Made by a program: the position numbers and the translations under genes. Under the pieces are notes generated by a model. It was given only the letters and a program-made list of their open reading frames with translations, ran no database searches and had not been told where the DNA came from. Source: Phaeacidiphilus oryzae TH49 (GTDB lineage: Bacteria; Actinomycetota; Actinomycetes; Streptomycetales; Streptomycetaceae). From it: a stretch of 64,000 bases of DNA. The number at the start of each line of letters is the position of its first letter. Positions within the stretch are counted from its first letter, which is position 1. The stretch covers positions 5,971,801 through 6,035,800 of the forward strand of contig NZ_JQMQ01000005.1 of the NCBI RefSeq assembly GCF_000744815.1, in the 5' to 3' direction. This document shows positions 1 through 9,392 of the stretch, one piece after another.

Positions 1-93
1 AGGGTGGGCGGTTAGTGCCCGGCGCAGGGATTCTGCGGCGGGGATGGCGGTGGGGGGCTGGTCGGTGGTGGGGGCTGCTGGGCTCTCGGACAT
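1..93 (-). CDS. Start of an unidentified protein, cut by the left window edge
   Basis: Only the first 31 codons are visible, beginning MSESPAAPTTDQPPTAIPAA. An ATG at 93 is preceded on the minus strand by GAAGGG at ribosome-binding distance. The gene lies downstream of the wall-hydrolase gene on the same strand, after a 144-base gap that holds no other gene, so it is probably part of the conjugation gene run. The Pro/Thr/Ala-rich start suggests a flexible N-terminus. The function cannot be told from this fragment. Confidence 0.4.
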   Translation of the reverse strand, partial: MSESPAAPTTDQPPTAIPAAESLRRALTAHP

Positions 94-237
94 GGTGGGA
101 CCCTTCGGGGTGCTGGTGAAGTTGAGGTCCCGGCGCCGGGGTGGCCCGTGCGGTGCGCTCCGTGTTGATCGGGCCGGTCTCCATGCACGCTCTGCTCTGG
201 GGTGTTCGTCAAGTCGGTGACTGGGGTGATGGGTTGC

Positions 238-1206
238 TCATCCAGTGGGGCGGCTGGCGGCAACGGGGGTACCGATCTGTTCTTGGCGGACGACGGCGCC
301 GGTGTGGGGGGCGTCGATCATGGCGCCGTTGCCGATGGCGATGCCGACGTGCTCGATGTGGGTGGGGTCGGGGCCGAAGAAGACGAGGTCTCCGGGGAGG
401 TACGGGGTGTTGGGTGGGAGGCGGCGGCCGTGGTCGTACTGGGCCTGGGCGACGCGGGGGAGGTGGATGCCGGCGAAGGCGTAGGCGGCCTGGACGAGGC
501 CGGAGCAGTCGAAGGCGTGGCCGGGGGCTTCGGCGCCCCATTGGTAGGGGACGCCGAGCTGGCTGCGGGCGTAGGCGACGGCGTCGGCGGCGGCCCGAGT
601 GGGGCCGCCCGTGCCGGCGGCGGGGGCGGCGGTGGCGTAGGTGCGGGCGTAGCCGAGGACGGTGCGGACGTAGGGCCAGGAGTGGTTGTAGGCGTAGATG
701 GCGTGGGGGATGTCGTGGCCGTTGCGGGCGCCGCTGGCGCACAGGAGGTGGGCGGCCGCGTAGGTGGCGTCGGTGGGGTCCCAGGGGGTGGGTGGGGTGG
801 CGCCGCCGGGCGGGACGGGGTGGTCGTAGACGGCGAAGGTGGCGGGGAGGAACTGCATGGGGCCGACGGCTCCGGCGGTGGAGGTCTGGTCGTGGGCGCG
901 GTCGTGGTCGGATTCGACCTTGCCGATGCCGGCCATGACGGTCCAGGGCAGTCCGGGGCAGGTGGCGGCGGCCTGCTGATAGAGCGTCAGCATGCGCGGC
1001 GGGATGTCGGCCAGGGCGCTGGGACTGGGGGCGGGGCCGGAGAGGAGGGAGGAGAGGCCGCCGGTGGCGAGCGCGGCCGCGGTGGTGAGGACGGCCGCGG
1101 CCGTGGCGGCGGCGAGGAGGAGGAAGGCGCCGCAGCCCGTGGCGGCGGCGCCCGCAGCCCGGGCTTCGGCGGACGGGTACGGAGAGGGGGACGTGGCGGT
1201 GGCCAT
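238..1206 (-). CDS. Bifunctional lytic transglycosylase / NlpC-P60 peptidoglycan hydrolase of the conjugative element
   Basis: A 322-residue exported wall hydrolase. Residues ~24-50 form one hydrophobic segment (signal anchor). Residues ~70-185 resemble a soluble lytic transglycosylase, with the candidate catalytic Glu98 in GKVESD and the later AIYAYNHSWPYV segment. Residues ~203-322 are an NlpC/P60 domain with Cys234 in FDCSGLVQAAY, His286 in HVGIAIG and a polar residue near DAPHTG. Such two-domain enzymes act as the VirB1-like component that opens peptidoglycan locally for a type IV secretion channel in Gram-positive conjugation systems. Its place at the end of the VirD4/VirB4 gene run supports that role. 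The ATG at 1206 lies 10 bases after the preceding gene's stop. Confidence 0.88.
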   Translation of the reverse strand: MATATSPSPYPSAEARAAGAAATGCGAFLLLAAATAAAVLTTAAALATGGLSSLLSGPAPSPSALADIPPRMLTLYQQAAATCPGLPWTVMAGIGKVESDHDRAHDQTSTAGAVGPMQFLPATFAVYDHPVPPGGATPPTPWDPTDATYAAAHLLCASGARNGHDIPHAIYAYNHSWPYVRTVLGYARTYATAAPAAGTGGPTRAAADAVAYARSQLGVPYQWGAEAPGHAFDCSGLVQAAYAFAGIHLPRVAQAQYDHGRRLPPNTPYLPGDLVFFGPDPTHIEHVGIAIGNGAMIDAPHTGAVVRQEQIGTPVAASRPTG

Positions 1207-1216
1207 GGGGCGCGGG

Positions 1217-2274
1217 TCAGGGTTGGCGGAGGAGGCCGGTGGGCCAGGCGGTCTCCGGCGTTGTCGGGGACGGGGCGGGGAGCGGGGAGGGGTCTGCGGT
1301 GTGGGGGAAGTCGGGGTCGGGGCGGTGGGTGGCGGGGAAGGCGTCGGGGAGTTGGGGGAGGGTCGTGCGGTGGGCGGGGTGGCCGAGGGGGAGCCAGACG
1401 GGCCGGTCGGGGGTGCCGAGGTCGCGGGCGGTGGTTGCGGCGGCGATATGGGCGAGGGCGGGGTGGTGGCCCAGGCGCTGGTGGAGGTGGGCTTCTCGGC
1501 GGGCGCTGTGGACGCTGAACAGGACGAGGGGTCGGGCTCCGGTGGCGTGGGCGGCCTCGGCGTAGGCGTCGAGCTTGGCGGCGAGGCGGGCGTGGGGTTC
1601 GGTACCGGTGTCGTACTCGAGGAAGAAGGCCGTCTCGCCGCCGGGGTGGGTGAGCCGGGCGTGCGCGTCGGGTTGGACGAGGTCGCCCCAGATGCGGGTG
1701 CAGCGCGGTTCGGACCACCAGCGGGTCAGCCGCACTGTCGAGGCGTGGCCGCCGTTGCTGGCGCCGTCGTGGTTGCCGGGGGTCTGGGGGCGGGCGAGGT
1801 GGGTGAGGAGGTCGTTGCAGCCGAGGTCGTGGGTGAGGGTGGGCCGGTAGGCGGTGCGGGAGGCGTGTTCGGGGTGCCAGCCGAGGGCGGCGGGGGTGGT
1901 GGCGTGGCGCAGGGCGAGGAGTTGGGCGCCGACGTGGCCGAGGACGTAGGTCTCGGGGGCGGAGCCGACGGGGAGGCGGAGGCGGAAGGAGTCGAGGAGT
2001 CCGAGGCGGTGGAGGGCGGCCAGGCGGCGGTTGGCGGTGCGGTGGCCGGTGAAGGCCAGGTGGGTGATCTGATGGCTGGTCAGGGCGGTGTGCTCGGCGA
2101 GGACGTCGAGGAGCCACAGGTCGCGCGGGGTGAGGCGGGCGGCGAGGGCGGAGAGCGGGGTGCGGCGGCGTCCGCCTCGGGAGCTGGTGCGGGAGGCCGG
2201 GGCGTCGGGGGTGGTGGGGCCGCGCCGGATGGTGACGGCGGGGCGGATCGGGGCTGGGGGTGGGGGTGCGGCAT
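1217..2274 (-). pseudogene. Replication-relaxation-type protein, reading frame broken by an apparent one-base loss
   Basis: The conserved body reads in one frame from about 2190 down to 1217. It contains RDLWLLDVLAEHTALTSHQI, a winged-helix-like start, then HRTANRRLAALHRLGLLDSF and a C-terminal part starting RLTRWWSEPRC. This resembles the replication-relaxation family found on actinobacterial plasmids and integrative elements. That frame has no upstream ATG or GTG. The natural start is the ATG at 2274, which overlaps the TGA of the coupling-protein gene (TGATG), but it reads in the neighbouring frame (MPHPHPQPRSAPPS) and stops near 2080. Losing one base between about 2150 and 2250 would explain this. 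The intact protein would be about 350 residues. A GTG at 1735 could start a 172-residue C-terminal piece. Confidence 0.6.
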
Positions 2275-4757
2275 CAGGAACTCCTGTTCTTCTTGGGCGG
2301 GGTGGCGGCGCCGGAAGCCTGTCGGTGGCGCGTGGGCGCGCCCGGGCCGAAGTTGCGGCGCGAGGCGTGGCGGGCGGCGGTGGCCCGGCCGCGGACGGGG
2401 GCGGGCAGTGGGTCGGTGCGCAGGGTGAAGGCGGGGGTGTTGGCGGCGTCGGCGACGAGGCGGGCGGCGGCCTGGTAGGCGCCGAGGTGGGAGAGGTCGT
2501 GGGCGGTCAAGTGTGGGGCGACGTGGCGTTCCAGGGCGCGGGCGTCCTCGGGGGAGGCGTTGAAGAAGACCTTGCTGCGGGCGTTGGCGGAGATGCCTTC
2601 GCGCAGGTCGGTGGGGAGTTGGGCGAGGTTTTGGTGGGCCAGGACGAGGGAGAGGCGGTAGCCGCGGGCCTCGGCGAGCATGTCCTCCAGCGGGTACGGC
2701 AGGGTGAGGAAGTTGTGCGCCTCGTCGAGGATCAGTGCGGCGTCGCGGCGTTGGTGTTCGCCGGCGTCGGCGCGGTGGGCGGCGGCCTGCCAGGTCTTGG
2801 CGACGATGAAGGAGCCGAGCAGGCGGCAGGTCTCCTCGCCGAGGACGCCCTTGGGCAGGCGGATCAGGGCGATGCCGCCGTCCAGGACGTGGTCGAGGTC
2901 GAAGGTGGAGGGGCCGGAGGCGATGGTGTCGGTGACGAAGGAGCGCAGCAGGAAGGCGCGGAGCTTGTTCATCAGCGGGCCGATCGCCGCCGCGCGGGAG
3001 GGTTCGGAGAGTTGTTCGTACCAGGTCCAGAAGCCGCGCAGGGTCTTGTCGGCGCCGGACAGGCCGGCCACGGCGCGGTGGCGGTAGGGGGCCTCGGTCA
3101 GCAGGCGGGGGATGTCGGCGAGGGTGACCTGGGCTCCGGCGGTGGGGCTGGTCATCAGGGTGAGGCAGGCGGCGCGCATCACGTCGTCGGTGCGCGGTCC
3201 CCAGAAGGCGGTGAAGATCCGGCGGAAGATGCCGACCAGGTTGTCGGTGACGACGTCGGCGGCGGCGCGGTCGCCCTCCAGGACGTTCAGCCGCGGGGGC
3301 GGGGCGTGGTCGCCGGGGTCGAGCAGGACGGTGCGGTCCAGGGCGTGCTCGGGGAGGCGGGAGAGGAGGTCGAGGACGAGGTCGCCCTTGGGGTCGACGA
3401 CCAGGACGCCGCGGCCGGCGTCGGCGTCGGCGAGGGCGAGCTGCGCCAGCAGGGTGGATTTGCCGGAGCCGGTGGCGCCCATGATGTGCAGGTGGTGGCG
3501 GGCGTCGGGGACGGCCAGGCCGATGCGGCGCGGGGGTCCCAGCTCGGCGCGGCCCAGGGGCTTGACGTGGGGGCCGGGGGCGGGGATCGGGATGGGCGGG
3601 GCGGTGGAGCGGGCGCCGGCCCGGGCCACGCCGGGGGCGTCGACGTCCAGCGGGAGGTGGGCGAGGGCGGCCAGCTCGGGGACGGACAGCAGGTCGCCGC
3701 GCAGCGGGAAGTGACGGGCCGTCATGACCTGGTAGGGGTGGGGCAGGCGGTGGCGCGCGTACCAGTTGCGGCCGGAGTAGACGGCGAAGCTGGAGGCGGT
3801 GGCGTGCGCGAGGGAGCGCGCCCGGCCGCGCGCGCCGGACGGGTCGCCGTCGGCGCCGGTACGGGCGGTGGCGGCGTAGCGCAGACAGGTCTCCCATTGC
3901 GGGCCGGCGGCCTTGGTGAGGGCGGCGCGCAGGTGGGGGCCGTGTTCGGGGTCGAGGGCGTGCGGGCTGCCGGTGCGCTGGGGTTGGTGGGTGAGCCAGT
4001 CCAGCAGGGCGGTGGCGCGGTGCGGGCCGGTGCGGCCGCTCTTCCAGGCGCGCAGCCGGTGTTTGGCGCGGGCCGCGCGGGCGCCGGTGGCGGGGCGGGC
4101 AAGGACCTGCACGGTGATCTCTTCGCCACCGGCCACCGCGCTGCCGGCGGCCAGGAGCGCGCGCAGCGGGTCCGTCTCGTGCTGGTGGTGCAGCGGCAGG
4201 ATCTCCGGTCGGGCGAGGCGAAGGACGCCGCCGGTGGTGTGCACCGGGCCCGGCCGGTGCGGGTCGGGCGGGGGTGCGGCACGGGGCGGAGGGAGGGGAC
4301 GGGGGCGGGTGTGGGCTCCGGGCCAGGCCGCCTCGACGGCGCGTTCCAGCAGGACGGGCGGCAGCGTCCCGGGGGCCCACAGGCACAGGGCGAGTCCGCG
4401 GGTGGTGAAGCGGTACTCGAGGACGAGGTGGGTCTGGCGGCCGGCGGCGCGCGACCACCACGGGCGCAGCAGTCCGACCAGGTGGGACCAGAAGGCCTCG
4501 GCGGCGGACGGGTCGATCTCGGGCGGGGCGAGGATCTCGGTGAGGTAGCCGTCGGCGGTCAGTCGGCGCTGCGCGCGGTGGTGCAGGAGGCGGCGTGCGG
4601 CCGCGGTGAGCGCGTACGTGCCGGCGGCGGTCGCGGCGAGGGCGGGGGCGTGCGCGGTGAGTGCGGGGGCGAGGTGCTGGGGCCAGCGGCTGAGCGGGCC
4701 GGTGGGGTCGAGCAGCCAGCGGCCCAGCGGGCCGCCGCCGGTCGCGGTGTGGTTCAC
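2274..4757 (-). CDS. VirD4/TraD-like type IV coupling ATPase
   Basis: An 827-residue protein. The GTG start at 4757 is preceded by GGAGGAGA and overlaps the end of the VirB4-like gene by four bases. Walker A is GATGSGKST near residue 425, a Walker B-like LILDEAHNFL lies near residue 675, and VLAHQNLAQLP follows as expected for the sensor region of FtsK/VirD4 ATPases. The N-terminal ~50 residues contain a hydrophobic stretch (APALAATAAGTYALTAAARR) that may hold it at the membrane. In T4SS families this ATPase brings the relaxosome or single-stranded DNA to the channel. The overlaps on both sides suggest one translationally coupled operon. It is not a TraB-type hexameric dsDNA translocase. Confidence 0.88.
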   Translation of the reverse strand: MNHTATGGGPLGRWLLDPTGPLSRWPQHLAPALTAHAPALAATAAGTYALTAAARRLLHHRAQRRLTADGYLTEILAPPEIDPSAAEAFWSHLVGLLRPWWSRAAGRQTHLVLEYRFTTRGLALCLWAPGTLPPVLLERAVEAAWPGAHTRPRPLPPPRAAPPPDPHRPGPVHTTGGVLRLARPEILPLHHQHETDPLRALLAAGSAVAGGEEITVQVLARPATGARAARAKHRLRAWKSGRTGPHRATALLDWLTHQPQRTGSPHALDPEHGPHLRAALTKAAGPQWETCLRYAATARTGADGDPSGARGRARSLAHATASSFAVYSGRNWYARHRLPHPYQVMTARHFPLRGDLLSVPELAALAHLPLDVDAPGVARAGARSTAPPIPIPAPGPHVKPLGRAELGPPRRIGLAVPDARHHLHIMGATGSGKSTLLAQLALADADAGRGVLVVDPKGDLVLDLLSRLPEHALDRTVLLDPGDHAPPPRLNVLEGDRAAADVVTDNLVGIFRRIFTAFWGPRTDDVMRAACLTLMTSPTAGAQVTLADIPRLLTEAPYRHRAVAGLSGADKTLRGFWTWYEQLSEPSRAAAIGPLMNKLRAFLLRSFVTDTIASGPSTFDLDHVLDGGIALIRLPKGVLGEETCRLLGSFIVAKTWQAAAHRADAGEHQRRDAALILDEAHNFLTLPYPLEDMLAEARGYRLSLVLAHQNLAQLPTDLREGISANARSKVFFNASPEDARALERHVAPHLTAHDLSHLGAYQAAARLVADAANTPAFTLRTDPLPAPVRGRATAARHASRRNFGPGAPTRHRQASGAATPPKKNRSS

Positions 4758-6544
4758 GTCTCCTCCTGGTGGATGCCGGTGAGCAGGAGGTCCTCCTCGC
4801 GCGGGGAGGCGAGGGAGCGGAACGCGGCCCGCTGGCCGGGGCCGGCGCACAGCAGGGCCTCGCCCGGGGCGGCGGAGGCGAGGTAGGCGGCCTCGCCGGC
4901 GGAGAGGTGGAAGGCGTCGATCACCGCGTCCAGGGCCTGGGGGGACTGGCGGAGCAGGATCTGGGTGGCGGCGTTGGCGGCCACCGCCCTGCCCAGGTCG
5001 GTGGCGAGGACGTCGGCGACGTCCTGGGTGACGACGGCGAGTCCGGCGCGGTGCTTGCGCGCGGACTTCGCCATCCGGAACAGGAAGCTCGCGCCGTGTC
5101 CGTCGCGCATCAGCTGCCAGGCCTCGTCCACGACGACCAGGCGGCGGCGCGGGGCGGCCGGGTCGGTGACGGTGCGCCAGATCCGGTCCAGGGCGAGCAG
5201 GGTGCCCGCCCCGGCGAGCTCGTCGGGCAGGGCTCGCAGGGAGTAGGAGACGAGGTGGCCGGCGGGCGCGGTGGTGGTGGGGCCGGTGAAGAGCTGGGCG
5301 TGCGAGCCGGTGGTGAACGGGGTGAGGCGGGCGGCGAGGGCGGCGCCGGGGGTGCTGCCGCCGCGAGTGCTGTCGCCGGGGGCGCCGTCTCCGCCGGGGA
5401 CTGTGTCGCCGTCGGCGGCGAGGTGGCGTTGCAGGTCGGCCAGGAGCGGGGCGGGGCGGGCGTGGGTGCGGATGTCGGTGGTGATGCCGGCCTCGCGGTA
5501 GGCGGCCAGGACCGCCCGGTCCAGTACGGCCCGCTCGTCGGCGTCCAGGGCGCTGCCGAGCAGCACGGCCAGGAAGGTGTGGGCGAACAGGGCGCGGCGC
5601 ATGAGCGCCTGCTCGCCGTCGGCGCGGTCCAGGTCGAGCGGGTTGAGGTGGACGCCGCCGGTGCCCAGGGCGATGACGGTTCCGCCGGCGGCGCGGGCCA
5701 GCGCGGTGTACTCGTCCTCCGGGTCGACCAGGTGGGCCTCGACGCCGGTGTAGAGCTGGCGCAGCACCTCCAGTTTGGTCAGGTAGGACTTGCCGGCGCC
5801 GGAGCGGGCGAGGGTGAGCGAGTTGTGGTTGTCCAGCGCCCAGCGGTCCCACAGCAGCAGCGAGTCGCCGCCGGTGATCCCGTACAGCACGCCGCCGCAG
5901 GGCGGGGTGGGCAGGGCGGGGGAGGAGAAGGGGAAGGCGGCGGCCAGGGCCGCGGTGTCCATGGTGCGGGCGGCGCCGATCTCGTCCAGGCCGAGCGGCA
6001 GGCAACTGGTCCAGCCCTGCAGCGGGCGCCAGGTGCAGGGGGCGGTGCGCAGCAGCATCGACTCGGCGATGGCGCGCACCGCGGAGACCTCGTCGGCGAG
6101 TCGGGCCTCGGTGTCGGAGTAGACGGTGAGGTAGAGGGCGGTGCGGAAGAGCTTGCCCTCGCCGCGGGCGACCCGCCAGGCCAGCTCGGCCGCGTCCTCG
6201 GCGGCGGCCTCGGTGTCCGGGTCCTCCAGCCGGCCGTGCCGCCAGGTGACGCGGCGCTCGGACTCCAGGCGGGCGCGGCTGCGGCGCAGCCGGTCTGCGG
6301 CGACCGCGGCCGGGACGGGTTCGATGTGCACGGCGAGGTCGAGCCGTCCGGGGTAGGACAGAAGCGGGTCCAGCCAGCCCGGCCCGACCTCCGCCGGGTA
6401 GCCGGTGACCTGCAGCGGCGCGGCCAGCAGATCGCCGACGGCGAGATGGCGGGGCGCCAGTTGGACGCTGTCCGGGCCCAACATCGGCTCGGCCGGGGCC
6501 GGTTGGTCGGTCGGCGGGAAGAGGCCCGCGAGGAAACCGGTCAT
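4754..6544 (-). CDS. VirB4/TraC-like conjugation ATPase
   Basis: A 596-residue ATPase with Walker A in ARSGAGKSYLTKLEVL near residue 248, followed by HLVDPEDEY, and a Walker B RRLVVVDEAWQLMRD region near residue 465. These are the signatures of VirB4-family ATPases that power type IV secretion. It follows the PrgI-like membrane gene with a four-base overlap and itself overlaps the coupling-ATPase gene. An ATG in a different frame at 6548 was set aside because only the ATG at 6544 gives the family sequence MTGFLAGLFPP. The residue motif TQDVADVLATDLGRAVAANA matches the usual region after Walker B. Confidence 0.88.
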   Translation of the reverse strand: MTGFLAGLFPPTDQPAPAEPMLGPDSVQLAPRHLAVGDLLAAPLQVTGYPAEVGPGWLDPLLSYPGRLDLAVHIEPVPAAVAADRLRRSRARLESERRVTWRHGRLEDPDTEAAAEDAAELAWRVARGEGKLFRTALYLTVYSDTEARLADEVSAVRAIAESMLLRTAPCTWRPLQGWTSCLPLGLDEIGAARTMDTAALAAAFPFSSPALPTPPCGGVLYGITGGDSLLLWDRWALDNHNSLTLARSGAGKSYLTKLEVLRQLYTGVEAHLVDPEDEYTALARAAGGTVIALGTGGVHLNPLDLDRADGEQALMRRALFAHTFLAVLLGSALDADERAVLDRAVLAAYREAGITTDIRTHARPAPLLADLQRHLAADGDTVPGGDGAPGDSTRGGSTPGAALAARLTPFTTGSHAQLFTGPTTTAPAGHLVSYSLRALPDELAGAGTLLALDRIWRTVTDPAAPRRRLVVVDEAWQLMRDGHGASFLFRMAKSARKHRAGLAVVTQDVADVLATDLGRAVAANAATQILLRQSPQALDAVIDAFHLSAGEAAYLASAAPGEALLCAGPGQRAAFRSLASPREEDLLLTGIHQEET

Positions 6545-7458
6545 GCAAGGACTCCAGGGGCGATCACGGGGCGTCCGGGCAGCGCCGGGTCGGGACTGGG
6601 CGGCGGGGCGGCCGGATCGCACGCCGCCTCCAGCGCGGTCCACGCGGCGCCGGCGTCCAGCGGGGTAACGGGGACCTCGGCGGCGGCCAGCAGCCCGGAG
6701 CTCTCCGCGGCCCGGGCGTGCAGGCGCGCACCGGCCGCCGAGTCCGGCCCGGATTCGCGGTGAACGAGCAGGACCTGACGGGTCAGCAGGCAGGGCTGCT
6801 CGCCGAGGGCGGCGAGGAAGGCGGCGTGGTCGAGCGCGGCCTGTTCCAGCAGCGGATGCGGCAGTCCGCGGGCGGCGTGCTCCAACTCGCCGATCCGAGC
6901 GGCGAGATCGAGACGGTGGGCACGTACCAGGATCTGCACCGGTCCGGTCAGGCCGTTCAGCCAGCGGCCCATCGCGCCCAGCAGTCCGCGCTGCTCGGCG
7001 CGGGTGCGCAGGGCGAGGTTGACGGTGCCCGCGCGGCTCAGCAGCGCCCGAGTGCCGTCGGCCAGGGCGAGGACGCCGTCGTCGGCCACGGAGATGATCG
7101 GCAGCCGCAGCGCCGCCAAGGGGGCCGGAAGTTGCTGGGGGGCGGAGGTCGGGACCAGGCGCTTGGAAGAGCGGTGGTGGCGCAGCGCGGCGGCCAGCCA
7201 GCGATCCATGCCCACCCCGTCCCGCCTGGCGAGCACCACCGCGGCGGCCACGGCCAGCACCAGGCCCGCGCCGACCGCGTAGAAGAGCGGTGGTACCCAC
7301 GGCCGACCCGCCTGCCAGCCGATCCACAGCGCCGCGCCGACGGCGCCGAGCTGGACGCATTGACGGGTGGTCAGATTGCCGATCAGACGGTCCTGGTGGT
7401 CCACCGCCGGGATCTTCACCAGCGACTCCCACGCCTCGTTCTCGCTTTCGCGGGCCAT
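6541..7458 (-). CDS. PrgI-like (SCO6880-type) inner-membrane protein of the conjugation channel
   Basis: A 305-residue protein with two adjacent hydrophobic segments at about 38-55 and 58-77 (LGAVGAALWIGWQAG and FYAVGAGLVLAVAAAVVLA), then a long soluble domain. The N-terminal signature KIPAVDHQDRLIGNLTTRQC matches the start of SCO6880/PrgI-family proteins, which are VirB3-like parts of Gram-positive T4SSs and almost always stand directly before a VirB4 ATPase, as here. The start ATG at 7458 overlaps the previous stop as TGATG. The soluble domain (ALADGTRALLSRAGTVNLAL) has no recognised catalytic site. Confidence 0.82.
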   Translation of the reverse strand: MARESENEAWESLVKIPAVDHQDRLIGNLTTRQCVQLGAVGAALWIGWQAGRPWVPPLFYAVGAGLVLAVAAAVVLARRDGVGMDRWLAAALRHHRSSKRLVPTSAPQQLPAPLAALRLPIISVADDGVLALADGTRALLSRAGTVNLALRTRAEQRGLLGAMGRWLNGLTGPVQILVRAHRLDLAARIGELEHAARGLPHPLLEQAALDHAAFLAALGEQPCLLTRQVLLVHRESGPDSAAGARLHARAAESSGLLAAAEVPVTPLDAGAAWTALEAACDPAAPPPSPDPALPGRPVIAPGVLA

Positions 7459-9392
7459 CAGCTCCTCTTCCTCTTCTTCCTTCTCGTGCTCGCGGGGTGC
7501 GCTGTCTGGTGGCGGTAGGGGCGGGGCGGTTCGGAGGCGTCGTCATCCATCGGGGGACGCAGCCGTACCGGTCTGGGCCGGGGCGCCGGCGGCGATCCGG
7601 TGGTCGGCGGCACGGGCGGGCTGCCGGGGGTTGGGTGCGGCGGTGCGGAACCGCCGGCCGGCGTGCCTGCCGTTCCTGTCGGGGCATCGGGGTCTGGCGT
7701 CGGTCTGGTCCCGGGCAGGCCCGGCTGCGGCGGTACCCCGGAGGGCGAGGGCGGAGACGACGGGGCGGAGGTGGATCTGCCCGGACCGTCGGCCGACGGT
7801 CCCGTTCGGGTCCCCGGGCTTCGGCCGCGTCGCTTCGCCCCTCCGCTCGCGGGACTGCTCGGTGCGCCGCGAGGCGGGCTGGCCGGTACGGGCCCTCCGC
7901 CGGGAGCGGCGCCAGGACCACTACTGGAGGGCGCGGTGCCGGGAGCGGGCCCCGCCGGTCCGCCGCCGCCAGGCGCTGCGGTGGGGTTACCAGTACTTCC
8001 GGAACCGCCGGGCACGGCAGGGGAGTTGGGCCCGCCTGCTGGGCCGCCGGGGCTCCTGGGGCCCCCTCCGGAAGGGGGAGAGCCGCCGGGCCCAGGCCTC
8101 TGCGGCCCACGGCCGGGGCCCCGGGCCCGGCCGGAACCGGCCCGGCGCCTGCCCGTGAAGCCGAGGAGCCCGCCGGACATGCCGGCCCTCCCGGCCAACT
8201 GGGCGCCGAGTCCGTACACGCCGAAGGGCCCGAGCAGCATTCCCAGGGCGACCTTGCGCAGGAGGTGGAGGGAGCCGCGCGGGTTGCCGAGCGTCTGGTG
8301 GATCGGGTTGGTGATCAGCGACCGGGTCCAGGCAGGGATCTTCAGCAGCAGGTACAGGCAGGCGCCGAGCACCAGCAGGTTCACCAGCGAGGCGGCGTTC
8401 GGCTCGCCGTACAGCGGGTAGTTGGCGGGGTCGAGGGTGACCTTGACCGCGGTGAGGAAGACGATCGCCTGCATGATCTGGATGGCCAGGACCGCGGTGA
8501 ACGCCCGCCACCACATCCGCGCCACCGGCTCGGTCCCCGGGGTGGCATGGCAGGCCAGCGCCAGCGGGGCGGCCACCACCAGGACGGTGAGCACCGCGAT
8601 CCGCACCACCAGGGTGAGTGCGAGGGCCAGCCCCAGCGCGGCGACGATCAGGCCGAGGGCGACGGCGTACAGCGGGGCTGTGGTCGAGTTGACGTTCGTC
8701 ACCAGCCCGACCAGGGTCCCGGCGAGATCGTCCGGGGTGATGCCGTCCCCGAACACCGCCTGCGCGATCGCGTTGGCCAGGGTGATGGCCTGATGGGTCA
8801 ACAGCAGCGAGAGGTTGGCGGCCAGCATCCCCCAGGCCAGCCGCGGCAGCAGCTCCCGCAGCGGGTAGCGCTGCTGGATGGTGCCGTGTCCCATCGCGAG
8901 CACTGCGGCGGCGAGCACCAGCAGCCCGTACAGCGAGCAGGCCAGCAGCCGCAGCCCGTCCCACAGTTCGCGCACCCGCGGCAGCACGGTCGGGTCCGGC
9001 GCGGCCAGCAGCAGCCGCACCACCGTGTTGAGGATCGGGGTGATGCTGGAGGCCAGCAGGTCCGCGAGGAACCCGGTGATCGCGGCCTTGATCTGTCCGG
9101 GGATGTCGAACGGGTCCGAGCCGCCCGGCTGGGGATTGGGGGAGGCCGGCGGGGCCAGTCCGCCCCCGGCGGGCGGGGCCGGCCGCGACTTGTTCGGCTC
9201 CGGGGCCGGGTGGGGGTTCGGCGAGGGGCCCGGAGAGGGGGAGGGGACCGCCGTGGCGCCGGGCGCGGGCGATGACGGCCCCGGGCCCGCCGGGGCCGCG
9301 GCAGCCGGCGGAGCGGCGAGCAGCAGGGCAGTCAGCGCGACCAGCACAGCAGCGAACTCGGCGACCCCGTGCGCGGGGCGGCGGGACGTCAT
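7458..9392 (-). CDS. VirB6/TrbL-like multi-spanning conjugal transfer membrane protein
   Basis: A 644-residue protein with a secretion signal at residues ~10-30 and a Pro/Ser-rich segment to ~75. A membrane domain of about six hydrophobic helices follows (for example LACSLYGLLVLAAAVLAMG and ALGLALALTLVVRIAVLTVL). The remaining ~270 residues are a low-complexity Gly/Pro/Ser tail ending in basic RRKKRKRS. This layout is typical of VirB6/TrbL channel proteins in actinobacterial elements. The ATG at 9392 overlaps the pilin stop (ATGA). The long disordered tail makes the reading frame easy to misassemble, but it stays open throughout. Confidence 0.8.
   Translation of the reverse strand: MTSRRPAHGVAEFAAVLVALTALLLAAPPAAAAPAGPGPSSPAPGATAVPSPSPGPSPNPHPAPEPNKSRPAPPAGGGLAPPASPNPQPGGSDPFDIPGQIKAAITGFLADLLASSITPILNTVVRLLLAAPDPTVLPRVRELWDGLRLLACSLYGLLVLAAAVLAMGHGTIQQRYPLRELLPRLAWGMLAANLSLLLTHQAITLANAIAQAVFGDGITPDDLAGTLVGLVTNVNSTTAPLYAVALGLIVAALGLALALTLVVRIAVLTVLVVAAPLALACHATPGTEPVARMWWRAFTAVLAIQIMQAIVFLTAVKVTLDPANYPLYGEPNAASLVNLLVLGACLYLLLKIPAWTRSLITNPIHQTLGNPRGSLHLLRKVALGMLLGPFGVYGLGAQLAGRAGMSGGLLGFTGRRRAGSGRARGPGRGPQRPGPGGSPPSGGGPRSPGGPAGGPNSPAVPGGSGSTGNPTAAPGGGGPAGPAPGTAPSSSGPGAAPGGGPVPASPPRGAPSSPASGGAKRRGRSPGTRTGPSADGPGRSTSAPSSPPSPSGVPPQPGLPGTRPTPDPDAPTGTAGTPAGGSAPPHPTPGSPPVPPTTGSPPAPRPRPVRLRPPMDDDASEPPRPYRHQTAHPASTRRKKRKRS

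Noticed and set aside
12-263. An 83-codon minus-strand frame at the left edge
   Set aside because: Overlaps the wall-hydrolase end and the better-supported ATG at 93. Composition is that of a shadow frame.
6545-8110. N-terminal extension of the VirB4-like frame up to 8110
   Set aside because: The added ~520 residues are Arg/Pro-rich shadow of the PrgI- and VirB6-like genes. ATG 6544 overlaps the PrgI-like stop as expected for a coupled start.
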